DNA of 64,000 nt from JAJFUG01 sp964473155 (GTDB lineage Bacteria > Gemmatimonadota > Glassbacteria > GWA2-58-10). The notes below the pieces were generated by a model. The model searched no databases and had not been told where the DNA came from. It saw only the letters and a program-made list of their open reading frames with translations. A program made the translations under genes and the position numbers. Positions 17,281 through 26,096 of this stretch are shown here, piece after piece (position 1 is the first letter of the stretch; the number at the start of each line of letters is the position of its first letter). The stretch covers positions 1-64,000 of the forward strand of contig CAYYNT010000002.1 of NCBI GenBank assembly GCA_964473155.1. Direction: 5' to 3'.

Positions 17281-18801
17281 TCACGCAATACTGTTATCAG
17301 AAACGTCCACCCATTCGATCCCGAGCTTTTTTACCGCATAGCCGACTTCTTTCAGGCAATCCCCGTAGCAGGTCATCCAGTGGAAACCCTGCATCTGGTC
17401 CAGCAAACGCCGCCAGTCTCCATGGATTTCAATGTCTATCTGCGAACGGCAGATATCCATGAAAGGATGGTCGATAATTTTCCCCGTGAAACCAATCCAG
17501 CGCGTGGAATGAAAATTGGGCGCGATGTTCGTGACAATCTGACCGATCTTCATCTCCACTTTCGGGGCTGCTCCGTAATCGGATTCATAGTGGGTCAGGA
17601 TTCTCACCGGCTCAAGGTCGAGGCCGTTCATCCGGCGCGGCGCAGTGCAGTGAGCGACTGTGACCACGCCATGATGAGGATGGGTAGGATCCTGCAGGAA
17701 AGATGGCCGTCCGGAAATATACCGAAGAAGTATTCCCGAGGGGATAACTACAAAATCACTTTCACAGAACGCCATCAGACCGTCATCGTTAATCAGGCTA
17801 AGACTCAGGCAGGCGGTGGTCCTGGCAATCGGGATAATGGTGCTCATGCAACCCTGCACTGTAATGGCCGGGGCATCCGCCTCCTGCATCAGTTCCCTGA
17901 ATATGTCGTTCAGCAGAACAGCATTTACCACAAACTGACGGTCAGTCTGAAGGTTCACGTCCCTGTGACTGAGGATTTCATCAGTCCGCCGCTCCGCAGC
18001 AGACATTTTTTTACGGTCTCCCATGGCCTTGCGTATCAGCGGCTCAAGCTGTTCGTAACTGACTTCCCGTATGTCCAGCCCCCAGAGATCGCGGCTGATC
18101 GCAGGCGCCAGACTTGAACCCTCGCCCCAGCCTCCAGCCCCGCCGATTGCCACAATCCGAGTGCCGCGTGTATTCTTGAGGCCGTACAACGCCCTGAGAC
18201 GCCAGAGGATATCCGCATATTCATCCACTACTATATCGTTCACATCCAGATTTTTTTCACCATAGGCGTCTGCTGTTTTGCGAAGAAATCGCGGATGGGC
18301 GATTTCATACCAGAGATAGACCGGACCTGAACGATGACGCAGAAACATTATGGCAGGTTTTCCTGAAGCGGTGAGTTTTTCGAGCCAGGAGTTAGAACCC
18401 ATCGCGGCATAGAACAGCAGCACATCGTGATCCCCTTCTCCGGCCAGGGCGCATTCGTTCTCTGATCCGGCCCGGGCCAGAGGCAGCACCTCCAGGGGGA
18501 ATTCCGCGGCTTCGACCAACCCGGCCAGTTCTTTCAGGATTCGCTCCTCCTCCGCCTGGACATCGGTCATATCATGAAGCCCGCCCCAAGGCCTCCAACT
18601 GGTCTGTTCCCTGCGCTCGAAAATCTCGTACACCAGCACCGGCTTGACCCGCAGCGGCTTCCCGATCTGAAAATCCCGGGTAAATACCGGCAGCCCCTCG
18701 GACAACCGTCCCGCAGAACCATTCAACGCCAGAATCCCTGCACTCCCCGCACCCAATCCAGAAAAGCGGAAAAACTCGCGACGATTCAGGTTGGACAGCA
18801 T
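17281..18801 (-). CDS. Tat-signal protein with FucI/AraA-like sugar isomerase fold
   Basis: This protein of about 506 residues starts with a twin-arginine motif (LNRREFFRFSGLGAGSAGIL). The ATG at 18801 has GGGAG about 7 bases upstream and is preferred over a TTG nine codons earlier. The body shows the L-fucose/L-arabinose isomerase layout: an N-terminal domain with HDVLLFYAAMGSNSW, a central RIVAIGGAGGWGEG, and a C-terminal half with SLSLINDDGLMAFCESD, HHGVVTVAHCTAPR and DIEIHGDWRRLL, resembling the metal- and sugar-binding region. Isomerases of this fold are normally cytoplasmic, so a Tat signal is unusual. Isomerase activity is inferred from fold-level similarity only. The neighbour downstream is a Tat-exported Gfo/Idh/MocA protein, 75 bases away. 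Confidence 0.68.
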   Translation of the reverse strand: MLSNLNRREFFRFSGLGAGSAGILALNGSAGRLSEGLPVFTRDFQIGKPLRVKPVLVYEIFERREQTSWRPWGGLHDMTDVQAEEERILKELAGLVEAAEFPLEVLPLARAGSENECALAGEGDHDVLLFYAAMGSNSWLEKLTASGKPAIMFLRHRSGPVYLWYEIAHPRFLRKTADAYGEKNLDVNDIVVDEYADILWRLRALYGLKNTRGTRIVAIGGAGGWGEGSSLAPAISRDLWGLDIREVSYEQLEPLIRKAMGDRKKMSAAERRTDEILSHRDVNLQTDRQFVVNAVLLNDIFRELMQEADAPAITVQGCMSTIIPIARTTACLSLSLINDDGLMAFCESDFVVIPSGILLRYISGRPSFLQDPTHPHHGVVTVAHCTAPRRMNGLDLEPVRILTHYESDYGAAPKVEMKIGQIVTNIAPNFHSTRWIGFTGKIIDHPFMDICRSQIDIEIHGDWRRLLDQMQGFHWMTCYGDCLKEVGYAVKKLGIEWVDVSDNSIA

Positions 18802-19146
18802 AAGGAACTCCCTGCGATCATAGTTCAAAACCGTAAAATTTCAATCCCAGGAGACTGATATCCGCTGATTATAAAGCGACAGCTTTTCAGTTGGAAAAGC
18901 AAGGACTCAGTATAAATTTGGAATCCGGAAAAAATTATTTGTTCTCCAGCATGTCGATATTAGCACATATTCCATTCAGGAAAAAGCTTTTTCAAAGGCA
19001 GGAAAGAAGCAATAATAAGCGAATCGAGCAGAAAGAAAGGATAGCGTGACAGAAATCATGTAAAATTCAGGTCAGGAAAACTCATCTGCGTCTTCGGGGA
19101 AAAGACAACCAGGAGCTTGAACCTGAGTCGAGATACTTGTTATCGT
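18802..19146. other. gene-free region
   Basis: There is no coding region in these 345 AT-rich bases between two minus-strand genes. A short perfect hairpin (GCTTTTC-AGTTG-GAAAAGC) lies near 18881-18899 and another (GTCTT/AAGAC) near 19093-19109, close to the end of the phosphoribosyltransferase gene, where it might help termination. The rest is presumably the promoter of the FucI-like gene. Confidence 0.4.
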
Positions 19147-19746
19147 TCAGCTCATTGCTTCTGCGAGTCTGAAAACACCGTTCAAGTCGCGGTGCTCCTC
19201 GCCCAGCCCGAGTCCATAACCGACAAGGAAATCTCCGCTGCTCACCTCAAAAGCATGGAAATCCGGCTTGAAAGCCGAGTCCCCGCGGCAGAGCAAAGCG
19301 CAGGTCCTGACGGCTCCGGGCTTAAAATCCCTCATCACCCGTCCAGCCACACTCTGGAAAGTCAATCCCGAGTCGCAGATATCATCCAGAAGCACCACCG
19401 TTTGTCCATCTATCAGTTCACGACGCGGCGCGAAATGATAGAAATCGACCGTACCCCTGGAGGATTTGTTGTCCGCATAAGAGGAAACTCCGGCGAAATC
19501 GTAATAGTACCGTCCCGGATATTTCGCCATCAGATCGCAGGCGAATCTCACTCCCCCCTTGAGCAGAACGATGAAGGTCACCGGCTCAGGGGTTCCTTTT
19601 TCTCCTCCCAGGCTCCGGTATATATTTTCAGCCAGGGCGGATACTCCGTCCATTATCATGGCATGGCTGAAAATTGGTTTTAATTCAGCGGACAAACCGA
19701 TCTCCTTTCGGTGAACTGTAAACTCTGCCGATAACGCGCGAATCAT
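19147..19746 (-). CDS. hypoxanthine phosphoribosyltransferase-like protein
   Basis: This 199-residue protein is a type I phosphoribosyltransferase. VVLLDDICDSGLTFQSVA at about 117-134 is the PRPP-binding loop, with the two acidic residues and DSGLT of HPRT. FIVLLKGGVRFACDLM at about 58-73 matches the LKGG loop that contacts pyrophosphate. GDFLVGYGLGLGEEHRDL corresponds to the HPRT purine-contact region near the C-terminus. It converts a purine base and PRPP to a nucleotide, and would use bases released by the nucleoside hydrolases, though that link is inferred. Its ATG overlaps the stop of the sigma-54 regulator (ATGA), so the two are coupled. Confidence 0.85.
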   Translation of the reverse strand: MIRALSAEFTVHRKEIGLSAELKPIFSHAMIMDGVSALAENIYRSLGGEKGTPEPVTFIVLLKGGVRFACDLMAKYPGRYYYDFAGVSSYADNKSSRGTVDFYHFAPRRELIDGQTVVLLDDICDSGLTFQSVAGRVMRDFKPGAVRTCALLCRGDSAFKPDFHAFEVSSGDFLVGYGLGLGEEHRDLNGVFRLAEAMS

Positions 19747-21371
19747 TTCTTTTCCTTCAAACGCATCAGGCGCAGTTTACGGTACAGCGTGGCCTGACCG
19801 ATGCCAAGCCTGCGCGCGGCCTCGGCACGGTTGCCTCCCGCGCTTTCCAGAACCAGACGGATATGTTCCAGTTCAACCTCTTCCAGGCTGCTGTCAATAT
19901 GGGTTTTAAGGCTTTCCGTCTTGGATCTTGTAATGGATGGCGGCAGGTCCTCGGGAGTGATCATACCTCCCGAGCAGACAATGGCTCCGTGTTCAATCGA
20001 ATTTTCAAGCTCCCGGATATTGCCGGGCCAGGAATATGCAAGCAACGCCTCGACAGAGGCGCTGTCCAGCCTGAGATCAGGCATGTTCATGCGTCTGGCG
20101 GTCTGTTCGAGCAGGTGCCGGGTCAACGGGAGGATGTCCTCACGGCGCTCACGCAGCGGCGGCAGCTCAAACTGGACCACTTTCAGGCGGTAATAAAGGT
20201 CGTCTCGGAACTGTCCCGACTTGACTTTGGCCTCCAGGTCCTGGTTGGTGGCGGCGATGACCCGCACGTTCACCCTTCGCGGCCGTGTCTCACCGATACG
20301 CACGACCTCATGCTCCTGCAACACCCGCAGCAGCTTAAGCTGAAGGTTGGGGCTGATATCCCCGATCTCGTCCAGGAAAATCGTCCCGCCCTCGGCTTCC
20401 TCGAAAAAACCGCTCTGGTCGCGTATCGCGCCGGTGAATGAACCGGACTTGTGCCCGAAAAGTTCACTCTCGATAAGGGTTTCTGACAATGCCGCGCAGC
20501 TCACAGGGACAAAAGGTCCAACGGAACGCGCCGAAAGGCGGTGCACAAGACGGGCAAGCACCTCCTTGCCCACACCAGTCTCTCCGGTTATCAGAATGCT
20601 TGAATCAAAACGCGCCGCGCGTGAGGCCAGTTTCAGAATGTTCAGAAACCTCTGGTTGCGGAACTCAACGGGAAATATCGGCTTACCGCGCAGAGCGCGT
20701 TCGAGCTGTTTTCTCTCCTCAGCCAGTTCTTTTTCCTTCTCTGCGATTTTCCGCGCCAGGGTATCGATCTTCCCCCGTATATCCTCAGTCTGAAAGTAGT
20801 TCAACTGCTCTCTCCACGATTCATCCCATGAGCCTTCATCCCGGCCCTCAGCCAGACAGAAACTGTCTCCCCGCGCCCGGCACTGCGTTTCGATGAAATA
20901 CACCTGAAACCCGAGGCAAAAGGTCATATACCCGCTGGCATATCCGCTCAGGACCCAGCAACAGGGCAGCTCCTCGGTCACAGGTTCACAGGTTGCAGCC
21001 TCAGCCTCGCTGCTGTCCTGCCATTGATAAAGCAGATGACAATGCCCGATTGAGGGATCAAGCTCCAGAATTTTCATATCCGACTGCGCCGCACCTTGCA
21101 GCGAATTGAGGATCGGGCCGGCCCGAAGAAGTTCCTCCAGGTTTTCCCAGTGGAAAGAACGTCTAAGCGCAGAGGCATCCGCCTGGCCCCAGAAATAGCC
21201 CATGCGCGTGCAAATCCTGCGCGCGTGCTCATGTCCGACCATAGCCACCAGGTCACGGCGAAACTGTCCCATGGCGTAAAGGTCATGGATAACCACCCTT
21301 CGCCCGAGAAGCGTAACCTGTCCCTTGGAGAAACGGAAAAGGTCGCTGAGATCGAGGTCGCCAGCCCGCAT
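19743..21371 (-). CDS. sigma-54-dependent activator with XylR_N/V4R sensor domain
   Basis: This 542-residue protein has an N-terminal XylR_N region (about 1-100), a V4R domain (about 105-180) containing SGYASGYMTFCLG and conserved cysteines, a coiled linker rich in K/E (about 195-228), an AAA+ domain (about 235-465) and a C-terminal Fis-type helix-turn-helix (RAEAARRLGIGQATLYRKLR). Walker A is GETGVGKE (263-270). The sigma-54 contact loop reads GSFTGA, the common variant of GAFTGA, and Walker B is IFLDEIG. V4R domains bind small hydrophobic or aromatic ligands, as in XylR and DmpR. AGGAGG precedes the start. The co-translated phosphoribosyltransferase is an unusual partner, and the ligand and targets are unknown. 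Confidence 0.93.
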   Translation of the reverse strand: MRAGDLDLSDLFRFSKGQVTLLGRRVVIHDLYAMGQFRRDLVAMVGHEHARRICTRMGYFWGQADASALRRSFHWENLEELLRAGPILNSLQGAAQSDMKILELDPSIGHCHLLYQWQDSSEAEAATCEPVTEELPCCWVLSGYASGYMTFCLGFQVYFIETQCRARGDSFCLAEGRDEGSWDESWREQLNYFQTEDIRGKIDTLARKIAEKEKELAEERKQLERALRGKPIFPVEFRNQRFLNILKLASRAARFDSSILITGETGVGKEVLARLVHRLSARSVGPFVPVSCAALSETLIESELFGHKSGSFTGAIRDQSGFFEEAEGGTIFLDEIGDISPNLQLKLLRVLQEHEVVRIGETRPRRVNVRVIAATNQDLEAKVKSGQFRDDLYYRLKVVQFELPPLRERREDILPLTRHLLEQTARRMNMPDLRLDSASVEALLAYSWPGNIRELENSIEHGAIVCSGGMITPEDLPPSITRSKTESLKTHIDSSLEEVELEHIRLVLESAGGNRAEAARRLGIGQATLYRKLRLMRLKEKK

Positions 21372-21396
21372 ATCCGCCTCCTGTTTATTATTATTT

Positions 21397-21444
21397 TGAT
21401 AGTGTATCTATCATAATTATAGACCAATTCATCGGGGAATGCAA
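21397..21444 (-). promoter_or_regulatory. promoter and candidate operator of the V4R regulator operon
   Basis: On the minus strand TTGCAT (21439-21444) precedes a perfect TATAAT (21416-21421) by 17 bases. An inverted repeat TGATAG-N5-CTATCA (21397-21413) sits immediately downstream of the -10 box and upstream of the AGGAGG of the regulator. Its position suits repression, possibly autoregulation. Confidence 0.6.
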
Positions 21445-21574
21445 ATGACAAATGCATTTTCGTATTGATTTAGAATAAGTTATGATTTTTGGAATTGACG
21501 GCATACCATATGCTGCAATCCAACAGCGTAAGAGATTATAATCTTGAGGATAGTCATCGGGCGAGGAGGGTTAT

Positions 21575-21757
21575 ATGCATCTGCGCAGAGAGTTACACCT
21601 GGACACGTGCCTTCTGTGCGCTTTTGCGATCGGCTTGAGCTTTTTTATCGGCTGGTTTGTCTGGATCAGGACCGGAAACGCTTTCACCACCATGCTTTCG
21701 GTGCTGATGATCCTGATTTTCTGCTCCATCGCTCCTACAGTCAAGAAAATCCCCTGA
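21575..21757 (+). CDS. small two-helix membrane protein
   Basis: This short gene of 60 codons starts at an ATG preceded by GAGGAGGG, one of the better ribosome-binding sites of the window. The product has two hydrophobic segments (about 11-31 and 36-54) separated by a short RTGN turn, and ends in basic residues (TVKKIP). No family was recognised. It is transcribed away from the V4R regulator and lies upstream of the MITE at 21890. It may be an accessory or regulatory membrane peptide. The call rests on the ribosome-binding site and the clean two-helix pattern. Confidence 0.6.
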   Translation: MHLRRELHLDTCLLCAFAIGLSFFIGWFVWIRTGNAFTTMLSVLMILIFCSIAPTVKKIP

Positions 21758-21889
21758 ACCGGAACGGGCATCCCCTGCTTCAAACCAGGACTCCTGATTA
21801 TTCTTATGTATTTTCATATTTACGATATTTCGAATGTATTTAATTGCTTTCACCTGTTTTTTTCTTCGCAAACAATGCTTAGACAGTAA

Positions 21890-22015
21890 GGGGCTGTCCC
21901 AAAAGTCTTAAATGGGCACGGCGCGCCGTGCCCCTACAGAACTGCTTTTATTTCAATTGGTTAGAGATTGCAGCAATTTGCAAAGAGCAAAACCAGGGAC
22001 TCTTGGGACAGCCCC
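21890..22015. mobile_element. MITE-like element, copy 2 (126 bp)
   Basis: This copy has the same 18-base ends as 11495-11625. Here the inverted repeat extends outward into AGTAAG/CTTACT, which may reflect the insertion site or a longer original end. It differs from copy 1 by loss of five bases near position 25 and by a few substitutions. It contains the GGCACGGC palindrome. Close identity suggests recent movement, but no transposase gene with matching ends is in the window. Confidence 0.8.
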
Positions 22016-22059
22016 TTACTTGTTTTATGGAATCACCGTCTTGGCCGTTTACGCCTTGA

Positions 22060-23505
22060 TTACTCTATACGCCCCGGCGCGCGCAATCCTGAGCCTTTAA
22101 TGCCAGTCAGCTTATCCCCGAGATCAAGTCGGGCCTTTTCCGCCAGAGTTTCAAACCGCCTGATGACATCCGGATTCTCCGCCGCCACGTCCCGGGTTTC
22201 TCCGAGATCATTCTCCAGATCGTAAAGTTCCTTTCCGGTGCGCGCCTGCTCGTATATCGCCGGCTGACCGCCTTTGCCGCCGGGACGGCCGCCAAGAGTC
22301 CTGTAATCGTGCGGGAAATGCAGCTTCCACTTACCGCTGCGCACGGCGTGCAGTTCTCCCAGCCAGTAGCAATAATAAGCCTCTGTCGGGCTGACCGCTC
22401 CAGGCTGTCCTTCGGCCAGCGGCCGGATATCGTGCCCGTCGATACGGTGCTCGGGAAGTTTTCCGCCGGCCAGAGCGGCCAGGGTCGGGAGGATATCCAT
22501 CGTAGTTGCAAGCTCGGAGCATACTGTCCCGGCCGGGATATGCCCTGGCCAGCGCATGACACAAGGCTCACGCATCCCGCCCTCAAACAGGGTTCCCTTG
22601 CCCTCGCGGAACGGTCCGGCCGAACCGGCGTGCTCTCCGTAGCTGAGCCAGGGACCGTTATCCGAGGTAAATATGACAAGCGTGTTCTCCTCCAGGCCGT
22701 TTTTCCTGAGAGCTTCCAGTATCTCCCCCACCGACCAGTCGATTTCAGAAATCACGTCTCCGAACAGCCCGCGCTTTGTTGTGCCGCTGTACTTATCCGA
22801 AACAAAAAGCGGCACATGCGGCATGCTGTGCGGAAGGTACAGAAAAAACGGCCTCTCGCGATTGCGCACGATAAAATCCACCGCGTGCTGCGTGTACCAT
22901 GTTGTAAGCTGGCGCTGGTCCGGATTGAACTCGATCACCTTTTCGTTCTCGTACAGCGGCAATGGCGGATAGTCCGCGCCATTGGTCGGGTGATTGGGCC
23001 ACATGTCATTGGAATACGGCAGGCCGAAATACTCATCGAAACCATGACGGGTAGGAAGGAACCTTGGAGCATCGCCCAGGTGCCACTTGCCGTATATGGA
23101 CGTGGCATATCCCTCAGCCTTGAGCATCTCGGCGATTGTCAATTCGCTGTCGCTGATCCCGACAGAGGATGCCGGCCCCAGCGCGCCCAGGATGCCGACA
23201 CGCTCAGGATAGCAGCCGGTAAGAAGTGCGGCCCGCGAGGCTGAACAGACAGCAGTGGCGGCATGGAAATCGGTGAAGCGCACCCCCTCCCGGGCCATCC
23301 GGTCGATGTTCGGTGTGCTGTAGCCGCTGGCGCCCTGACAGCCGATATCCCCGTAACCCATGTCATCGCAGAAAATAATGACAAAATTAGGACGAGAGGC
23401 GGTTGAGCCGGTTTGTCCGAAAAGACGCCACTGCGGGGTGGCGCTGAAAAGAGCCGCAGCAGCCGCGCCTTTTAAAAACTGCCGCCGGTTTATCTGGTAC
23501 GGCAT
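22060..23505 (-). CDS. Tat-exported arylsulfatase
   Basis: This 481-residue sulfatase starts with a twin-arginine signal (INRRQFLKGAAAAALFSA). The active-site motif CSASRAALLTG begins at Cys87 and fits CxAxR, the Cys-type site converted to formylglycine. The metal-binding aspartates are in FCDDMGYGD (about 45-53), and SDNGPW provides the second half of the metal site. The length is normal for group A sulfatases. It removes sulfate esters from glycans or aryl sulfates outside the cytoplasm. A formylglycine-generating or anaerobic maturase gene is not in the window. It lies directly downstream of the GH36 enzyme gene (35 bases), suggesting joint action on a sulfated polysaccharide. Confidence 0.93.
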   Translation of the reverse strand: MPYQINRRQFLKGAAAAALFSATPQWRLFGQTGSTASRPNFVIIFCDDMGYGDIGCQGASGYSTPNIDRMAREGVRFTDFHAATAVCSASRAALLTGCYPERVGILGALGPASSVGISDSELTIAEMLKAEGYATSIYGKWHLGDAPRFLPTRHGFDEYFGLPYSNDMWPNHPTNGADYPPLPLYENEKVIEFNPDQRQLTTWYTQHAVDFIVRNRERPFFLYLPHSMPHVPLFVSDKYSGTTKRGLFGDVISEIDWSVGEILEALRKNGLEENTLVIFTSDNGPWLSYGEHAGSAGPFREGKGTLFEGGMREPCVMRWPGHIPAGTVCSELATTMDILPTLAALAGGKLPEHRIDGHDIRPLAEGQPGAVSPTEAYYCYWLGELHAVRSGKWKLHFPHDYRTLGGRPGGKGGQPAIYEQARTGKELYDLENDLGETRDVAAENPDVIRRFETLAEKARLDLGDKLTGIKGSGLRAPGRIE

Positions 23506-23540
23506 GTTTCACCTCGCTCGGCAGAAAGATAAGTTTTTAA

Positions 23541-25670
23541 TTATTCAATGCGTGAAACCTCGAACAGCATCGCATCGTACTTTGCAGGCAGAGAAACCGT
23601 GAAACCCTTTTCAGCCAGTTCGGCTCCTTTTAGACGAGCCACCTCGATCCTCTCGCATCCGCGGCGCACGGCGTAAATGCTTTTACCATCCAATCCTGGC
23701 ACGGTCACCCGCCGCTCGCCGTCCGGCCCCCCCTGGCGGAACACGCCTATGATTCCGCCCTCATGGCTGTCGTTGTTGATCCTCGCCCAGCCATCCCACT
23801 GCCCTTCCCGCGGCTCGCCGAAACCGGGCAGGTCCTGACGGTACATCATGTAGTCATATTTTTTCTGCATCTCACGCAGCCAGCCGGCCCAGCGCTTGAG
23901 CCTGGCGCGCTCATTTTCCGGCACTTTGCGCGGGTCTCCCAGCATGATCGGCAAGGTTCCGGCCAGTGAGAGCAGGTTGGCCTCGCGCGCCGGATCATCC
24001 AGAGTCAGGTTGCCGATAACCAGGGCCGTGGCCGGAATGACCGGCGAGCGCCACCAGCCCAGGTTCCGCACCCGCAGGCTACCGAGCGGCGAGGTTTCAT
24101 AGACATTGCAAATCCAGTCACCCTCGGCATGGCGGACTAAGGCATAATCCACCTGCTGCAGCGGCCCCCAGGTTTCGAAAGTGCAGTCGATAAACAGGCC
24201 TGGGGCGCCAGCGTGCAATTGGTCGAAAAGTTGCATGCAACGGCGGTAGGCGACCAGGAACGACTCCTCGCGCCCGTCGTGGTGCGGATGATCATGGGCG
24301 TAGCAGCCCGTGCGCTCAAGATCGTACACATAGGAGCTGACCACCAGCGACAGGTCGAGCTTGACATAGGCCAGCCCATGCTCACGCGCCAGGCCCAGGA
24401 TCACATCGCGGATGTGGTCGAACCAGCCCGTGCCAAGACAGGCGGTCGCCTCGGTTTGGCTGTCCGAGTGGACATTCGTTATGCGGCCTTCACGGTCACG
24501 CATGAACCATTCCGGGTGCTCCCGGTAGACCCGGCTCCTGGTCTCGGCCTCGGTCAGACTGATCCAGAGGCCGGGTTTCATCCCCAGGCTCTTGATCCTG
24601 TCGAACACTGGTTTCAATCCGCCGGGGAACTTTTTTAGGTCGATATCCCAATCGCCCTTGTTCTCCTGCCAGCCGTCATCTATGATGAATTCCTCCGCCC
24701 CGCAGGCAGCGGCTGCCTCGGCCAGCTCATTGACCAGCGTGGCGTTCACCTCTTTACGGAACGGGTTCCAGGTGTTGTACACGAACATCGGTTTTTCGCG
24801 AAGGGCGGCCAGGCGGATACCCATCGAGCGTCGGACAAAATCGGCCACCGGGCCATTCACCACGGCTGAAGGATCAGCCTCTCCTGAATACGGAAGGCTG
24901 AAAACCCAGGGACTTTCCCATCTTTCTCCCTTTTTCAGCCACTTCAGAAACGGATAATCCTGCTCCGCGTGCGTCAGGCCGATGCATAAAGTCGAGCCGT
25001 CCTCGAACGCACCGGTGCGCTTGGTGATCGAGGGGGCCTCGTTGCCCAGAGCCAGGCCCTGCATCTGGCCGATCTGGTGCACCACCACCAGCGGATCGTT
25101 CCAGTTGCCGACAAACGGACCGAGCCATTTATGACGGGCGAAATCGGTCATGATCCAGCAGTGGGTGTCCTCCCAGGCGGATTTCAACGCCTCCACATCC
25201 AGAGACTCAATTTTTATCCTGTTTTCACCACGGTTGATCAGTGCGATCATTTTTCGCACGACCGGCTGTCCGGGATAAAGAAGGTATGTCATTTCCAGAC
25301 TTAAAGGTTCTGCCGCGGCATCCATTTTTACTGTTACACCTTTTCCACCCAGGGAATCCGCGGCATCCTCCGCTGTAACATATTTCCAGCCTCCGGTCCC
25401 GTCCAGCTTCCGTTTGCCGACCGTGAACCTGAACTCCGGGCTGCCGTCCTTGACAAACTCAGCCTCAACGCCTGCAAGCCCATAGGATACGGTCGACACA
25501 CGATCGCTGTTCTTTCCAAGGTCCAGGCTCCGCCGCACCACTCCATTGTCCAGTAAGATTTTCCCCTGGTCCATCCTCCAGAACGGCCCGCAGAAAAGGC
25601 TGTTCGCGAAAGTCAACAGACTTGCCAAAGCAAGACATGGAACGAATCTGAACCAGGCTTTCGATCTCAT
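23541..25670 (-). CDS. secreted GH36-like alpha-galactosidase
   Basis: This protein of about 709 residues has a signal peptide (MRSKAWFRFVPCLALASLLTFANS), an N-terminal beta-sandwich (about 30-290) and a (beta/alpha)8 domain. Clan GH-D features are EFIIDDGWQENKGDWDID, GMKPGLWISLTEAE and YVKLDLSLVVSS, the last carrying the KxD nucleophile. The acid/base Asp may lie in RHAEGDWICN. The usual GH36 SxN-TDD segment is not obvious, so the substrate could differ from plain alpha-galactosides. The ATG at 25670 has AGGAG 8 bases upstream and starts the signal peptide. It is paired with the sulfatase downstream, 35 bases away. Confidence 0.83.
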   Translation of the reverse strand: MRSKAWFRFVPCLALASLLTFANSLFCGPFWRMDQGKILLDNGVVRRSLDLGKNSDRVSTVSYGLAGVEAEFVKDGSPEFRFTVGKRKLDGTGGWKYVTAEDAADSLGGKGVTVKMDAAAEPLSLEMTYLLYPGQPVVRKMIALINRGENRIKIESLDVEALKSAWEDTHCWIMTDFARHKWLGPFVGNWNDPLVVVHQIGQMQGLALGNEAPSITKRTGAFEDGSTLCIGLTHAEQDYPFLKWLKKGERWESPWVFSLPYSGEADPSAVVNGPVADFVRRSMGIRLAALREKPMFVYNTWNPFRKEVNATLVNELAEAAAACGAEEFIIDDGWQENKGDWDIDLKKFPGGLKPVFDRIKSLGMKPGLWISLTEAETRSRVYREHPEWFMRDREGRITNVHSDSQTEATACLGTGWFDHIRDVILGLAREHGLAYVKLDLSLVVSSYVYDLERTGCYAHDHPHHDGREESFLVAYRRCMQLFDQLHAGAPGLFIDCTFETWGPLQQVDYALVRHAEGDWICNVYETSPLGSLRVRNLGWWRSPVIPATALVIGNLTLDDPAREANLLSLAGTLPIMLGDPRKVPENERARLKRWAGWLREMQKKYDYMMYRQDLPGFGEPREGQWDGWARINNDSHEGGIIGVFRQGGPDGERRVTVPGLDGKSIYAVRRGCERIEVARLKGAELAEKGFTVSLPAKYDAMLFEVSRIE

Positions 25671-26096
25671 GATTATTTCTCCTGTGTCCAAAGCATCCGG
25701 CTAACCGACTTATATGCAGGGGGGACTCTTGATTCACAGGCTTTATAAGACGCCCGCAATGTATTATGCTTGATTGCCAGATGTTATTTAACAGCAGTTA
25801 TGTTCCGCTGCAAGATTTTATCCTGCCGCAAAACGGCAAATAAGACGACAATGCTCTTTATTCTTGACATTATTGTCGCAAACACTTGTTCATCACCGTC
25901 TGCTCAGATATAATTAAACAGAAACTCAATTCCTGCTGAACCGGGAGGTAAAAAGCGATTTGACGGATCAGGATCACAACCCGATTCCAGCTAAAACGGG
26001 TTTTGTTCCAGAGAAAGCAGAGAAATGATGGACCTCTCTCGTTATGCCTGATAATTGCCACCATCTTTTCAGATGGACTCAATCCAGGAGGATGCC
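25671..26096. other. gene-free divergent promoter region
   Basis: This AT-rich region separates the divergent GH36 enzyme and lipoprotein genes. It contains no credible coding sequence. A candidate plus-strand promoter is annotated separately at 25886-25914. A TTGACA at 25864-25869 lies nearby but lacks a good -10 box. Confidence 0.5.
25886..25914 (+). promoter_or_regulatory. candidate promoter of the lipoprotein gene
   Basis: TTGTTC (25886-25891) and a perfect TATAAT (25909-25914) are 17 bases apart. The start codon is about 180 bases downstream, implying a long leader. Confidence 0.4.

Noticed and set aside
16756..18117. 453-codon plus-strand frame across two minus-strand genes
   Set aside because: It spans the Gfo/Idh/MocA and FucI-like genes and their gap. 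The residues are His/Arg-rich and unlike any family.
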